Shown here: piece after piece, positions 27,856-38,294 of the stretch
Layout: every line of letters begins with the position of its first letter
Numbering within the stretch: the stretch's first letter is position 1
Assembly (NCBI RefSeq): GCF_946227985.1
Contig: NZ_CAMKGL010000002.1
Span: 271,266 to 335,265, forward strand
From: Serratia quinivorans
GTDB taxonomy: Bacteria; Pseudomonadota; Gammaproteobacteria; Enterobacterales; Enterobacteriaceae
Reading direction: 5' to 3'
Length of the DNA stretch: 64,000 nt
The notes under the pieces: model-generated
Seen by the model: the letters and a program-made list of their open reading frames with translations, nothing else
Told to the model about the DNA's origin: nothing
Database searches by the model: none
Made by a program: the position numbers and the translations under genes

Positions 27856-28764
27856 ATGATTAAGCATTGGCGACGCAACGCTGCAATGAAGGCGATGCCG
27901 ACGATTAACCCTAACGCGGTGCGCACACCGTGGCATGAGTTCTGGCGACGGTTCCGCCAACAACGGGTGGCGCTGATCGCCGGGCTGTTGGTGCTGTTGC
28001 TGGTGGTTGCCGCACTATTGGCACCTTACCTGGTGCCGTTTGACGCGGAAAACTACTTTGATTATGACCGCCTGAACGAAGGCCCCTCACTGGTGCACTG
28101 GCTGGGGGTAGATTCCCTTGGGCGAGATATTTTCAGCCGCATTCTGATGGGCGCCCGTATTTCGCTGGCCGCCGGGGTGTTCTCGGTGCTGGTCGGCGGG
28201 CTGATCGGCACGCTGCTGGGGCTGCTGGCCGGCTATTACGAAGGCTGGTGGGACCGCATTACCATGCGCATCTGTGACGTGCTGTTTGCCTTTCCCGGTA
28301 TTTTATTGGCGATTGGCGTGGTGGCGATTATGGGCAGCGGTATGTCCAACGTGATCGTTGCGGTGGCGATTTTCAGCATTCCGGCGTTTGCCCGGCTGGT
28401 GCGCGGCAATACGCTGGTATTGAAGCACCTGACCTATATCGAGTCGGCGCGCAGCATTGGGGCTTCCGACTGGACCATCATCCTGCGACATATACTGCCG
28501 GGGACGATTTCGTCGATTGTGGTGTATTTTACCATGCGTATCGGCACCTCGATCATTACCGCCGCCAGCCTGTCATTCCTCGGCCTGGGCGCGCAGCCAC
28601 CCACGCCGGAGTGGGGCGCGATGCTCAACGAGGCGCGGGCAGATATGGTGATGGCTCCGCACGTGGCGATTTTCCCCAGCCTGGCGATATTTATCACCGT
28701 GCTGGCATTCAACCTGCTGGGCGACGGGCTGCGTGACGCGCTGGATCCGAAATTAAAAGGATAG
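27856..28764 (+). CDS. gsiD: Glutathione ABC importer, permease GsiD
   Basis: 302 aa. DppC-type permease: N-terminal cytoplasmic tail, first helix [20 protein letters not shown], motif [24 protein letters not shown] and EAA loop [13 protein letters not shown]. Starts 9 bp after gsiC and ends the operon; no strong terminator is seen just after it. Confidence 0.95.
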   Translation: MIKHWRRNAAMKAMPTINPNAVRTPWHEFWRRFRQQRVALIAGLLVLLLVVAALLAPYLVPFDAENYFDYDRLNEGPSLVHWLGVDSLGRDIFSRILMGARISLAAGVFSVLVGGLIGTLLGLLAGYYEGWWDRITMRICDVLFAFPGILLAIGVVAIMGSGMSNVIVAVAIFSIPAFARLVRGNTLVLKHLTYIESARSIGASDWTIILRHILPGTISSIVVYFTMRIGTSIITAASLSFLGLGAQPPTPEWGAMLNEARADMVMAPHVAIFPSLAIFITVLAFNLLGDGLRDALDPKLKG

Positions 28765-28977
28765 AATAAAGTAAAATTAATAGCGGTTAATATTCGAGGT
28801 GTTAATTGTTTAATTAACTTTGACAGTTTAACGTATTCGGTGAATCAACCGGATACGTTAGTATGATTATTATTCTAGTCATATCACTATAATTAATGGT
28901 TATTTTTATTTTATTTGCAATGGGTGGTGTTACCTTGTTTTTCTTAGTGTTATTATTATTTTCACATGGACGTGCAA

Positions 28978-29172
28978 ATGAAAGACTGCATTTTTATAGC
29001 CCTTTGGATATTTATTTCATTCTCTTTAATCGAGTATTCATCACTGCTAATTATGAAACCCTGTAATAGTTATGTGGATGTTGCAATTGCGGTGATTACA
29101 GTGATCGGCACCAAAGCCTTATTAACCTGGTTTGAAGATGTTTATTATTGGTTCACTGGGCGAGAGCGTTAA
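28978..29172 (+). CDS. Small membrane protein, hypothetical
   Basis: 64 aa from the ATG at 28978, or 68 aa from an in-frame ATG at 28966; neither has a good ribosome site. Two hydrophobic helices (IFIALWIFISFSLIEY and VDVAIAVITVIGTKALL) with a charged tail TGRER suggest a small inner-membrane protein. The coding stretch and its 200-bp upstream region are far more A/T-rich than the neighbouring gsi and yeiG genes, as with recent gain. It could be spurious. Confidence 0.45.
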   Translation: MKDCIFIALWIFISFSLIEYSSLLIMKPCNSYVDVAIAVITVIGTKALLTWFEDVYYWFTGRER

Positions 29173-29195
29173 CTGGCGGTGTTATCAGGAAGAAT

Positions 29196-29228
29196 AACCG
29201 CTTGCGATACTGTCTATCGCAAGCGGTT
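29196..29228 (-). terminator. Long stem-loop downstream of yeiG
   Basis: Perfect 14-bp stem (29196-29209 with 29215-29228) with a 5-nt loop, 9 bp after the yeiG stop; the minus-strand sequence after it is T-containing but not a clean T-run. Probably also stops transcripts from the small gene on the plus strand. Confidence 0.65.
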
Positions 29229-29236
29229 AGGGCCGA

Positions 29237-30079
29237 TCAACGGAACAGATGTTCGGCGTGGAAGCGCAGGTGGTCTTCGATAAAGCTGGCGATGGTGAAG
29301 TAGCTGTGGTCGTAGCCCGGCTGGATGCGCAGGGTCAGCGGCCAGTCGCGCTGGCGCGCCAGTTCGGCCAGCTTTGCCGGTTGCAGTTGATCCGCCAGGA
29401 ACTGATCGTCGTCCCCCTGATCCACCAGCACCGGCATTTTTTCCGCGCCGCTCGCCAGCAGATGGCAGCTGTCATACTGCAGCCACTGGCTTTCGTCGTT
29501 ACCCAAATAGGCGGCGAAGGCTTTACGCCCCCATGGCACCTGGCAGGGGTTAACGATTGGCGCAAATGCCGACACCGAACGGAAACGCTGTGGATTGCGC
29601 AATGCCATCACCAACGCGCCGTGGCCGCCCATTGAGTGACCGAAGATCGACTGGCGATCGCTGACGCTGAAATGCTGATTGATCAACGCCGGTAACTCGT
29701 CGCTGATGTAGTCATACATGCGAAAGTGCTTGTCCCAGGGCGCCTGGGTGGCGTTCAAATAGAAACCGGCACCCTGGCCAAGATCGTAGCCTTCATCATT
29801 GGGCACATCGTCGCCACGTGGGCTGGTATCGGCCATCACCAGCACCAACCCCAGCTCGGCGGCGATACGCTGCGCGCCGGCCTTCAGCGTGAAGTTCTCA
29901 TCATTGCAGGTCAGCCCCGACAGCCAGTACAACACTGGCGGCGGGTTATCATCGCGCGGTGGCGGCAGATAGATGCTGAAAGTCATGTTGCAATTCAGGC
30001 TCTGCGCCGCATGGCGATAACGCTGTTGCCAGCCGCCGAACATACGGTGCTCTTCGAGAAGTTCTAATGACAAGGTCAT
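29237..30079 (-). CDS. yeiG: S-formylglutathione hydrolase
   Basis: 280 aa. Esterase D-type alpha/beta hydrolase that hydrolyses S-formylglutathione to formate and glutathione, the second step of formaldehyde detoxification. Nucleophile Ser149 in GHSMGG; Asp in [10 protein letters not shown]; His in [12 protein letters not shown]. It matches E. coli YeiG over its full length and keeps its neighbourhood to folE-yeiB-galS-mgl. Here it lies 14 bp downstream of adhC, so the two steps form one operon; in E. coli yeiG stands apart from frmA. Confidence 0.93.
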   Translation of the reverse strand: MTLSLELLEEHRMFGGWQQRYRHAAQSLNCNMTFSIYLPPPRDDNPPPVLYWLSGLTCNDENFTLKAGAQRIAAELGLVLVMADTSPRGDDVPNDEGYDLGQGAGFYLNATQAPWDKHFRMYDYISDELPALINQHFSVSDRQSIFGHSMGGHGALVMALRNPQRFRSVSAFAPIVNPCQVPWGRKAFAAYLGNDESQWLQYDSCHLLASGAEKMPVLVDQGDDDQFLADQLQPAKLAELARQRDWPLTLRIQPGYDHSYFTIASFIEDHLRFHAEHLFR

Positions 30080-30093
30080 CTCTGCCTCCTGGC

Positions 30094-31349
<1,256 letters not shown>

Positions 31350-31371
31350 TTAATTTGGGTCTATATTTTTA

Positions 31372-32289
31372 TCAGGCTATGTCAATAACACCTGATGAAA
31401 CAGGGGTTGTGTTTTCAACAATAGCGGTTTCGGTTTGTTCAATAATTAATTCTTTCAGGGCGCGAACGTTCGGGCCGAAGGCATCACGTCGCCATAGCAG
31501 CCAGGTGGCGGTTTGGGCGATGTCGTCCGGCAGGGTATGCACTTTTACCCGTTCATGGCCCGGCAGCAGGCTCAGCACCGAATGCGGGATCATCGCCAGC
31601 CCGGCACCGCTGGCGACGCAGGCCAGCATGGCGTGGTAAGACTGGATTTCCATCACCTGGCCCGGCGATATGCCTTCGCGCTTGAACCAGGACTCCAGCC
31701 GCAGGCGGTAAGAGCAACTGGCGCGGAAGGCAAACAGCGTTTCGCCCTTGGCGTCCTTGGCGCTATGGATCGGCAGGTGATCGAGGCAAGAGATCACCAC
31801 CATATGTTCGGGGAAGGCGATACAGCCATTGAGTTCGTCATACTGTACCGGCCCATCGACCAGTGCCGCCGCCAGCGTACCGGCGCGCACCCGTTCGGTG
31901 ATCTCGCCGGAGGTACCGGTAGTCAGCGACAGTGACACCTGTGAGAAACGTTGGTGGTAGGCTGCCAGTAGCGTCGGCAAGCGGGTGGCGGCGGTGCTTT
32001 CCATCGAACCTATGGCGAAGTTGCCTGCCGGCTCGCCGGCATGGGTAATGCTCATCGCCTCTTCGCTCAGAGCCAGAATGCGGTTGGCGTAGCAGAGAAA
32101 GTTATGGCCCATCGGCGAAAGGCGCAGGCGTTGTTTTTCGCGGATGAACAGATCGGTGCCCAGCTCCTGTTCGAGCTGACGCAGGCGGGTAGTCAGGTTC
32201 GAGGGTACGCGGTGCAACTGCTCGGCGGCACGAGCAACGGAGCCGGTTTCGGCGACGCTGCAGAACATTCGGAGCTGGGTGAGATCCAT
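31372..32289 (-). CDS. LysR-family regulator, PtrR/YneJ-like
   Basis: 305 aa. The HTH region MDLTQLRMFCSVAETGSVARA and LHRVPSNLTTRLRQLEQELG, with PSNLTTR at the recognition helix, is close to E. coli PtrR (YneJ). The effector domain shows FAIGSMESTAATRLPTLLAA and SYHAMLACVASGAGLAMIP. It is divergent from the YbfB-type MFS gene with a dyad between them, so that transporter is the likely target; PtrR itself controls putrescine and glutarate use. Effector here unknown. Confidence 0.88.
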   Translation of the reverse strand: MDLTQLRMFCSVAETGSVARAAEQLHRVPSNLTTRLRQLEQELGTDLFIREKQRLRLSPMGHNFLCYANRILALSEEAMSITHAGEPAGNFAIGSMESTAATRLPTLLAAYHQRFSQVSLSLTTGTSGEITERVRAGTLAAALVDGPVQYDELNGCIAFPEHMVVISCLDHLPIHSAKDAKGETLFAFRASCSYRLRLESWFKREGISPGQVMEIQSYHAMLACVASGAGLAMIPHSVLSLLPGHERVKVHTLPDDIAQTATWLLWRRDAFGPNVRALKELIIEQTETAIVENTTPVSSGVIDIA

Positions 32290-32318
32290 TATCTTCTCTT
32301 TTCGTGATGAACTTGATG

Positions 32319-32349
32319 AGTATTATTCAGTTTTTGTGAGTTTAATACT
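32319..32349. promoter_or_regulatory. Dyad between the LysR gene and the MFS gene
   Basis: AGTATTA (32319-32325) and TAATACT (32343-32349), a perfect 7-bp dyad in the 106-bp divergent promoter; candidate LysR binding site. Confidence 0.45.
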
Positions 32350-32395
32350 GCGGCATGATACTGGCAACTTTCTTTTAACAGTCTGGATACTCTAC

Positions 32396-33553
32396 ATGGC
32401 CTTAAGAATTGCCCTGAGTGGTTTTATTGCATTGATCGTCGCCATGGGAATTGGTCGCTTCGCCTTTACCCCGCAGGTGCCGCTGATGATTGCCGAGCAC
32501 CAGTTTACCCTGACCGGGGCCGGGTTGGTGGCGGCCATTAACTACCTGGGGTATCTGTGTGGTGCCTTTGATGCGATGCGCGCCAACCGACATGTTGAAC
32601 GTCGGCTGTGGTTGGGCGTATGGGGGGCGGTAATCTTGACCTTGCTTTCGGCCTGGGTGCAGGGCGAATGGTGGCACGGTACCGTGCGTTTCCTGATTGG
32701 TTGGGCCAGCGGCTGGGCGATGGTGCTGGTGGCGGCCTGGACCAACGAACGACTGGCTCACTATGGCCGCCCGGCGCTCAGTGCGGCGGTCTTCGCCGGG
32801 CCGGGGGCCGGGATTTTTATCAGCGGCATGCTGGCGGTAGGCATTCACAGCCTGGCGCTGACGGCGTCTCAGGCCTGGTTGGTGTACGGCGTGCTGGCAC
32901 TGGTATTGATTGGCGCAATCAGCATTAACCTGCCGAAGGCCGGTGAATTGCATCGTCCTGATGTGGCACCGGAGCCTCTGCTGTTGACTCCGGCGCTGAA
33001 ACGGCTGGTGTGGAGCTACAGCCTGGCGGGTTTCGGCTATATTCTGCCGGCCACCTTTCTGTCGCAAATGGCCGCCGCGCGCTTTCCCGGCAGCGTGTTC
33101 GCGCAATTTGTCTGGCCTGTCTTCGGCGGAGCGGCGGTGCTGGGGATTGTCATTGGTATCCTGACCCGTCACAAACTCACCACCCAAACGCGTCTGGCCA
33201 TGACTCTGTGGGTACAGGCGCTGGGGGTTTTGAGTGCGGAAATCGTGCCGGGGGTCGCCGGACTGGCGTTGGGGGCATTGTTGACCGGCGGTGGCTTCCT
33301 CAGCGTGGTGCAGCTGTCGATCCAGCACGGCAGGGAACTGGCACCCAATCATGCGCGTTACATGGCGGGGCTGTTGACTACCGGTTATGCGATTGGTCAG
33401 TTGGTCGGCCCGACGCTGTCGGCGCTGTCCACCGCTTTGACCCATCGGCTGGAACCGGCGTTATATGTCGCCGTGGTGGCACTGATCGTTGCCGGTCTGC
33501 TGGTGGTGAATACGCCAGCGCGTGAGCTGGCACGAAAACCGACGGCGCCGTGA
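32396..33553 (+). CDS. YbfB/YjiJ-family MFS transporter
   Basis: 385 aa from the ATG at 32396 (MALRIALSGF), where the family's first helix begins; upstream in-frame codons overlap the LysR region and look unrelated. About 12 membrane helices. The first helix has FIALIVAMGIGRFAFTPQVPLM, typical of this family, followed by the LSAWVQGEWW loop. Substrate unknown. Divergent from the PtrR-like regulator. Confidence 0.88.
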   Translation: MALRIALSGFIALIVAMGIGRFAFTPQVPLMIAEHQFTLTGAGLVAAINYLGYLCGAFDAMRANRHVERRLWLGVWGAVILTLLSAWVQGEWWHGTVRFLIGWASGWAMVLVAAWTNERLAHYGRPALSAAVFAGPGAGIFISGMLAVGIHSLALTASQAWLVYGVLALVLIGAISINLPKAGELHRPDVAPEPLLLTPALKRLVWSYSLAGFGYILPATFLSQMAAARFPGSVFAQFVWPVFGGAAVLGIVIGILTRHKLTTQTRLAMTLWVQALGVLSAEIVPGVAGLALGALLTGGGFLSVVQLSIQHGRELAPNHARYMAGLLTTGYAIGQLVGPTLSALSTALTHRLEPALYVAVVALIVAGLLVVNTPARELARKPTAP

Positions 33554-33799
33554 TTAAATTCCGTACAAAAAGCGTGGAATAGCCGCAGCGGGCCTGATTG
33601 TGCTAAATGCGAACATTTCACCTGCGGATGAAGCACAATCGCTGGATAATCCCCTCACTCTCATCTAGAGTGGGACAAAATCTTGACCGGGTTCACGTTA
33701 CCAATGACGGAAACCTCTGCCGTCAGGAGAGTATGCAATTCACCAGTCTGCTCGGTAAAGCAGCCGGATTGGCGAGTTCAGGTCCGTTGGAGAGATGAA

Positions 33800-34462
33800 A
33801 TGACATCATTAAGTAAAGAAGCTGTTCTGGTTCATGCGGCGCTCGAAGAGCGTGGCCTGGAAACCCCGTTGCGTGGTGAAGTGCTGGATCGCGAGACGCG
33901 CAAGCGCCGTATTAAAGAGCACATGACGGAAATCATGCAGCTGCTTAATCTCGATCTGTCCGACGATAGCCTGGCGGAAACGCCGCATCGTATTGCCAAG
34001 ATGTATGTCGATGAAATTTTCTCCGGCCTGGACTACGCGAATTTCCCAAAAATTACCGTTATCGAAAACAAGATGAAGGTAGATGAAATGGTGACGGTGC
34101 GTGACATTACCTTGACCAGCACCTGTGAACACCATTTCGTCACTATCGACGGTAAAGCGACCGTGGCCTACATTCCGAAAGATGCGGTGATCGGCCTGTC
34201 GAAAATCAACCGTATCGTGCAATTCTTCTCCCAGCGCCCACAGGTGCAGGAGCGTTTGACTCAACAGATCCTGGTGGCATTACAAACCCTGTTGGGCACC
34301 AATAACGTGGCAGTATCGATTGATGCGGTCCATTATTGTGTTAAGGCGCGCGGTATCCGCGACGCGACCAGTGCCACCACCACCACCTCGCTGGGTGGGC
34401 TGTTCAAGTCCAGCCAGAACACCCGTCAGGAATTCCTGCGCGCGGTGCGACATCACGGGTGA
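33800..34462 (+). CDS. folE: GTP cyclohydrolase I
   Basis: 220 aa from the ATG at 33800 (GGAG seven bases upstream); the longer open frame lacks family similarity. Converts GTP to dihydroneopterin triphosphate, first step of folate synthesis. Zn ligands Cys109, His112 and Cys180 (TSTCEHHF and [10 protein letters not shown]), and the GTP-binding [13 protein letters not shown] region. Followed by a clear terminator, then yeiB, as in E. coli. Confidence 0.96.
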   Translation: MTSLSKEAVLVHAALEERGLETPLRGEVLDRETRKRRIKEHMTEIMQLLNLDLSDDSLAETPHRIAKMYVDEIFSGLDYANFPKITVIENKMKVDEMVTVRDITLTSTCEHHFVTIDGKATVAYIPKDAVIGLSKINRIVQFFSQRPQVQERLTQQILVALQTLLGTNNVAVSIDAVHYCVKARGIRDATSATTTTSLGGLFKSSQNTRQEFLRAVRHHG

Positions 34463-34484
34463 TGTGGGTTTAAAGAACAAGAAC

Positions 34485-34506
34485 AGGCGCCTGCGGGCGC
34501 CTTTTT
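34485..34506 (+). terminator. Terminator of folE
   Basis: Perfect 7-bp stem AGGCGCC/GGCGCCT with a TGCG tetraloop and a T-run. Confidence 0.88.
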
Positions 34507-34532
34507 AATGGCCGGAATACAGCGATAAAATA

Positions 34533-35714
34533 ATGAGCAACCCTTCGACCACACCGCTGCCGCGCATCGCCACTCTGGACTGTGTGCGCGGTATCGCCAT
34601 CCTTGGCATTCTGCTGCTGAATATCAGCGCCTTTGGCCTGCCTAAGGCGGCCTACCTCAATCCTGCCTATCTGGGGTTGCCGTCAACGCGTGATGCCTGG
34701 ACCTGGGCGCTGCTGGATATTTTCGCTCAGGCCAAGTTTCTGGCGATGTTTGCCTTATTGTTTGGTGCCGGCCTGCAGATGCTGCTGCGCCGCGGCAAGG
34801 GCTGGATACGTGCGCGGCTGTCGTGGCTGGTGCTGTTTGGCTTGGCGCATGCCATTTTTCTTTGGGACGGCGATATCCTGTTGGCCTATGGCCTTATCGG
34901 GCTGGTGTGCTGGCGGATGATCCGCGATGCCAAGGAAACTTATCAGCTATTGAAAACCGGCGTAGTGCTATACCTGATCGGCGTCGGGGTGTTGCTGCTG
35001 TTGGGCTTTATCTCGCACGGTGAGCCGGGCGGTTTCTGGCAGCCCGGCGTGGCGGAACTGCAGTATGAAAAATTCTGGAAGCTGCAGGGCGGCATGGAGG
35101 CCTGGCGCAGCCGTACCGATCTGCTCTCGTCCAGCCTGTTGGCGATTGGCGCGCAATACGGTTGGGAGTTGGCGGGGCTGATGCTGTTTGGTGCCGGACT
35201 GATGCGCAGCGGTTGGCTGCGCGGCACCTATTCGCCGGGATACTATCGCCGTCAGGCCGCCTGGCTGATACCGCTTTCATTACTGATCCAACTGCCGGCG
35301 GTGGCGTTGCAATGGCATCTTCACTGGGACTACCGCTGGAGCGGCTTTTTATTGCAGGTGCCGCGCGAACTGGGTGCTCCGCTGCAGGCGATGGGCTATC
35401 TGGCACTGTGCTACGGTTTCTGGCCGACGCTGTCGCGGCTGCGTATTGGGCATTGGTTGACGCAGGTTGGGCGCATGGCGCTGAGTAATTACCTGCTGCA
35501 AACGCTGATTTGTACCACGCTGTTCTATCGCTTTGGCCTGTATCAACAGTTCGATCGCCTGCAACTGCTGGCGTTTGTGCCGCTGGTCTGGTTGGCTAAC
35601 CTGTTGTTTTCTAACCTGTGGTTGCGCTATTTCGCCCAGGGGCCGGTGGAATGGCTATGGCGTAAATTGACCACTCTGGCCGCCGGCAACACGGAGCCCA
35701 AGGGAGTGAATTGA
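34533..35714 (+). CDS. yeiB: DUF418 membrane protein YeiB
   Basis: 393 aa with about ten membrane helices. N-terminal motif RIATLDCVRGIAILGILLLN and the acidic loop FLWDGDILLAYGLIGL are typical of the YeiB/DUF418 family, related to acyltransferase-type membrane proteins. Function not known. It keeps the E. coli position between folE and galS. The ribosome site is weak. Confidence 0.93.
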   Translation: MSNPSTTPLPRIATLDCVRGIAILGILLLNISAFGLPKAAYLNPAYLGLPSTRDAWTWALLDIFAQAKFLAMFALLFGAGLQMLLRRGKGWIRARLSWLVLFGLAHAIFLWDGDILLAYGLIGLVCWRMIRDAKETYQLLKTGVVLYLIGVGVLLLLGFISHGEPGGFWQPGVAELQYEKFWKLQGGMEAWRSRTDLLSSSLLAIGAQYGWELAGLMLFGAGLMRSGWLRGTYSPGYYRRQAAWLIPLSLLIQLPAVALQWHLHWDYRWSGFLLQVPRELGAPLQAMGYLALCYGFWPTLSRLRIGHWLTQVGRMALSNYLLQTLICTTLFYRFGLYQQFDRLQLLAFVPLVWLANLLFSNLWLRYFAQGPVEWLWRKLTTLAAGNTEPKGVN

Positions 35715-35743
35715 GATCTGGCGCAGGTAGGTTAAAAAAATGT

Positions 35744-35759
35744 ATGTAAACGTTTTCTT
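35744..35759 (+). promoter_or_regulatory. GalR/GalS operator upstream of galS
   Basis: ATGTAAACGTTTTCTT fits the GalR/GalS consensus (GTGTAANCGNTTACAC-type) with the central AACGTT core. It supports autoregulation of galS. Confidence 0.65.
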
Positions 35760-35762
35760 TCC

Positions 35763-35778
35763 TGTGACGAGATTCACG
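35763..35778 (+). promoter_or_regulatory. CRP site upstream of galS
   Basis: TGTGA-CGAGAT-TCACG matches the TGTGA-N6-TCACA consensus with one mismatch. A TAGGAT -10 at 35801-35806 would put the site at about -42 (class II). Confidence 0.7.
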
Positions 35779-35843
35779 CAGAGGAGGATGACAAACGGGG
35801 TAGGATAGCGCCACTGTCAACTACCCCGACCTCAGGATTTTTC

Positions 35844-36881
35844 ATGACCTCTGTTCACCCAACCACCATTCGCGACGTGGCGAAGCGTGCGGGCGTGTCC
35901 GTGGCGACCGTCTCCCGCGTGCTGAACCACAGCGCCCTGACCAGTAAAGAGACGCGTGAACAGGTGCTTAAGGCGGTGGCTGAACTCGGTTATCGGCCCA
36001 ACGCCAATGCACAGGCACTGGCCACCCAGAGCAGCGATACTCTCGGAGTGGTGGTGATGGACGTCTCCGATCCCTTCTTTGGTGCGCTGGTGAAAGCGGT
36101 AGACACCGTAGCGCAGCAACACCACAAATATTTGTTGATCGGCAACAGTTATCATCAGGCGGATAAAGAGCGTCACGCCATTGAAGTGCTGATTCGCCAA
36201 CGCTGTAACGCTTTGATTGTGCATGCTAAAGCGCTGTGTGATGCCGAATTGATGACTTTCCTCGACCAGGTGCCGGGCATGGTGTTGATCAACCGCATCA
36301 TTGCCGGCTATGAGCATCGCTGCGTTGGCCTGGACAACGTCAGCGGCGCGGAGATGGCACTGCGTTTGCTGCTGTCGCAGGGGCATCAGCGCATTGGCTA
36401 TCTGGGTTCCAACCACCCGATAGAAGACGGGCCGCTGCGCCAGCAGGGCTATACGCAGGCGATGGCTGCGGCTGGGTTGCTTACGCCGGACAATTGGCGT
36501 GCCTATGGTTCGCCGGATCTGCAGGGTGGGGAAGCGGCAATGGTCGAGCTACTCGGGCGTAACCTGCATTTGAGCGCGGTGTTTGCCTACAACGACGCCA
36601 TGGCTGCCGGTGCCATGGCGGTGCTGAAAGAAAACGCTATCACAGTACCGCAAAATTTCTCGCTGGTGGGGTTCGATGATATCCCCATCGCACGCTATAC
36701 CAGCCCCAAGCTCACCACGGTGCGTTATCCCATTGTCACCATGGCGACGCTGGCCACCGAGTTGGCCCTGCTGGGCGCGGCAGGCCGGCTGGAGCCGCAG
36801 GACCGCCATTTGTTTATGCCCACTCTGGTACGCCGCCATTCCGTGGCTCCGTGGCAAATTGAGGCAGCGGTCACTCTCTGA
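35844..36881 (+). CDS. galS: LacI-family repressor of the galactose/methyl-galactoside system
   Basis: 345 aa. N-terminal [24 protein letters not shown] (residues 8-28) with hinge [10 protein letters not shown], then the sugar-binding domain with [26 protein letters not shown] and [21 protein letters not shown]. Resembles GalS/GalR; its place directly before mglBAC points to GalS, the mgl isorepressor. Released by galactose. CRP and GalS sites lie on both sides. Confidence 0.94.
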   Translation: MTSVHPTTIRDVAKRAGVSVATVSRVLNHSALTSKETREQVLKAVAELGYRPNANAQALATQSSDTLGVVVMDVSDPFFGALVKAVDTVAQQHHKYLLIGNSYHQADKERHAIEVLIRQRCNALIVHAKALCDAELMTFLDQVPGMVLINRIIAGYEHRCVGLDNVSGAEMALRLLLSQGHQRIGYLGSNHPIEDGPLRQQGYTQAMAAAGLLTPDNWRAYGSPDLQGGEAAMVELLGRNLHLSAVFAYNDAMAAGAMAVLKENAITVPQNFSLVGFDDIPIARYTSPKLTTVRYPIVTMATLATELALLGAAGRLEPQDRHLFMPTLVRRHSVAPWQIEAAVTL

Positions 36882-36893
36882 ACATTTAATCTT

Positions 36894-36909
36894 GTGTAAC
36901 CGTTTTCAA
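36894..36909 (+). promoter_or_regulatory. GalS operator of mglBAC
   Basis: GTGTAACCGTTTTCAA, a close match to the GalS consensus, 2 bp upstream of the CRP site. Confidence 0.8.
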
Positions 36910-36911
36910 TC

Positions 36912-36927
36912 TGTGAGAAAATTCACA
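36912..36927 (+). promoter_or_regulatory. CRP site and promoter of mglBAC
   Basis: TGTGA-GAAAAT-TCACA, a perfect core match. The TATGCT hexamer at 36949-36954 would give a start near 36961, placing CRP at -41.5, the classical class II position. Leader of about 177 nt before mglB. Confidence 0.85.
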
Positions 36928-37137
36928 GATTATTAACATCACGCCGTCTATGCTCTAGTCGTTTTCCAGCGCAAAGGCACTTGCCGCTGCTGTTCTTTAC
37001 CTCGCGCTGGCACCACACTTTTCAGGAATAACATGATTCACGGATGACAGGGAAACTGCCAGGCCCGGTTGTGCATTCACCACCGGTTACCTTTGGCCTA
37101 ATACCGAGCAAGACCCTACATAAACCGGAGACACACA

Positions 37138-38130
37138 ATGAATAAGAAGGTTTTCACCCTGGCCGCGACGGCCGCAGCCATGATGTTTGGCGCCGCAGCA
37201 CATGCAGATACCCGTATTGGCGTCACAATTTATAAATATGACGACAACTTTATGTCGGTGGTACGCAAGGCTATCGAGAAAGACGCCAAGGCCTCTCCGG
37301 ACGTCACCCTGCTGATGAATGACTCGCAGAATGACCAATCCAAGCAAAACGATCAGATCGACGTGCTGATCGCCAAGGGCGTTAAAGCACTGGCGATCAA
37401 CCTGGTTGACCCGGCAGCTGCCCCGGTGGTGATTGATAAGGCGCGCGCAAACGATATCCCGATCGTGTTCTACAACAAAGAGCCTTCCCGTAAAGCGCTG
37501 GACAGCTATGACAAGGCTTATTACGTGGGGACCGACTCCAAGGAGTCCGGTGTGATCCAGGGGAAACTGATCGAGAAGCACTGGAAGGCTAACCCGAACT
37601 GGGATCTGAACAAAGACGGCCAAATCCAGTATGTATTGCTCAAAGGCGAACCGGGCCACCCGGATGCTGAAGCGCGTACCACCTACGTGACTAAAACGCT
37701 GAACGACGACGGTATCAAGACGCAGGCATTGCAGATGGATACCGCGATGTGGGACACCGCCCAGGCCAAAGACAAGATGGATGCCTGGCTGTCCGGCCCT
37801 AACGCCAACAAAATCGAAGTGGTGATTGCCAACAACGATGCGATGGCAATGGGCGCGGTAGAGGCTCTGAAAGCGCACAACAAATCCAGCATTCCGGTAT
37901 TCGGTGTGGATGCGTTGCCAGAAGCGCTGGCGATGGTGAAATCCGGCGCGATGGCGGGAACAGTACTGAACGATGCCGACAATCAGGCCAAAGCCACTTT
38001 CGAACTGGCGAAAAACCTGGCTGCGGGCAAACCGGCCGCCGATGGCACCCAATATAAGATTGAAAATAAAGTGGTGCGCATTGCTTACGTTGGCGTAGAT
38101 AAAGACAACTTGTCTCAGTTTATTAAGTAA
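37138..38130 (+). CDS. mglB: D-galactose/D-glucose periplasmic binding protein
   Basis: 330 aa; GGAG upstream. Signal peptide [20 protein letters not shown], cleaved near AHA-D (residue 23). Mature protein starts [20 protein letters not shown]. Sugar-contact segments are [14 protein letters not shown], the calcium-loop region [11 protein letters not shown], and [13 protein letters not shown]. Delivers sugar to MglAC and to the Trg chemoreceptor. First gene of the operon; a strong inverted repeat and palindrome follow it before mglA. Confidence 0.97.
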   Translation: MNKKVFTLAATAAAMMFGAAAHADTRIGVTIYKYDDNFMSVVRKAIEKDAKASPDVTLLMNDSQNDQSKQNDQIDVLIAKGVKALAINLVDPAAAPVVIDKARANDIPIVFYNKEPSRKALDSYDKAYYVGTDSKESGVIQGKLIEKHWKANPNWDLNKDGQIQYVLLKGEPGHPDAEARTTYVTKTLNDDGIKTQALQMDTAMWDTAQAKDKMDAWLSGPNANKIEVVIANNDAMAMGAVEALKAHNKSSIPVFGVDALPEALAMVKSGAMAGTVLNDADNQAKATFELAKNLAAGKPAADGTQYKIENKVVRIAYVGVDKDNLSQFIK

Positions 38131-38141
38131 GCCCTGAATAA

Positions 38142-38194
38142 CCCCGCCTGGGGTGCGCTACCCAGCGCCAACACCAGGAAAGCCGCAGGCGGGG
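38142..38194 (+). repeat. GC-rich inverted repeat after mglB
   Basis: CCCCGCCTG (38142-38150) pairs with CAGGCGGGG (38186-38194) around a 35-nt loop that can itself form GGGT/ACCC. No T-run, so more like a 3'-end stabilising or partial termination structure than a full terminator. Confidence 0.6.
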
Positions 38195-38217
38195 AATTTA
38201 TTCTTAATATCACAGCC

Positions 38218-38278
38218 TATACCCGATGAATTTCAAGCTGCAGCGGATAATGCCGATGCTTGAAAGCCGACGGGTATA
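38218..38278. repeat. Palindromic element between mglB and mglA
   Basis: 61 bp with outer arms TATACCCG/CGGGTATA and inner arms TTTCAAGC/GCTTGAAA. The inner TTTCAAGCTGCAG matches the ends of the ERIC-like element at 9191-9369, so it may be a miniature related repeat. Confidence 0.65.
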
Positions 38279-38294
38279 CTAGCCAGGTGTATTT

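Noticed and set aside
32402-33445. 347-codon open frame antisense to the YbfB-type transporter gene
   Set aside because: Composition is Gln/Arg/His-rich as expected for an antisense shadow; the plus-strand frame has clear membrane helices.
37087-38052. 321-codon open frame antisense to mglB
   Set aside because: Shadow of mglB codons; the plus-strand product is unmistakable.
38218-38278. Possible CRISPR-like or attachment site
   Set aside because: Single palindrome with no spacer array, integrase gene or direct-repeat flanks.
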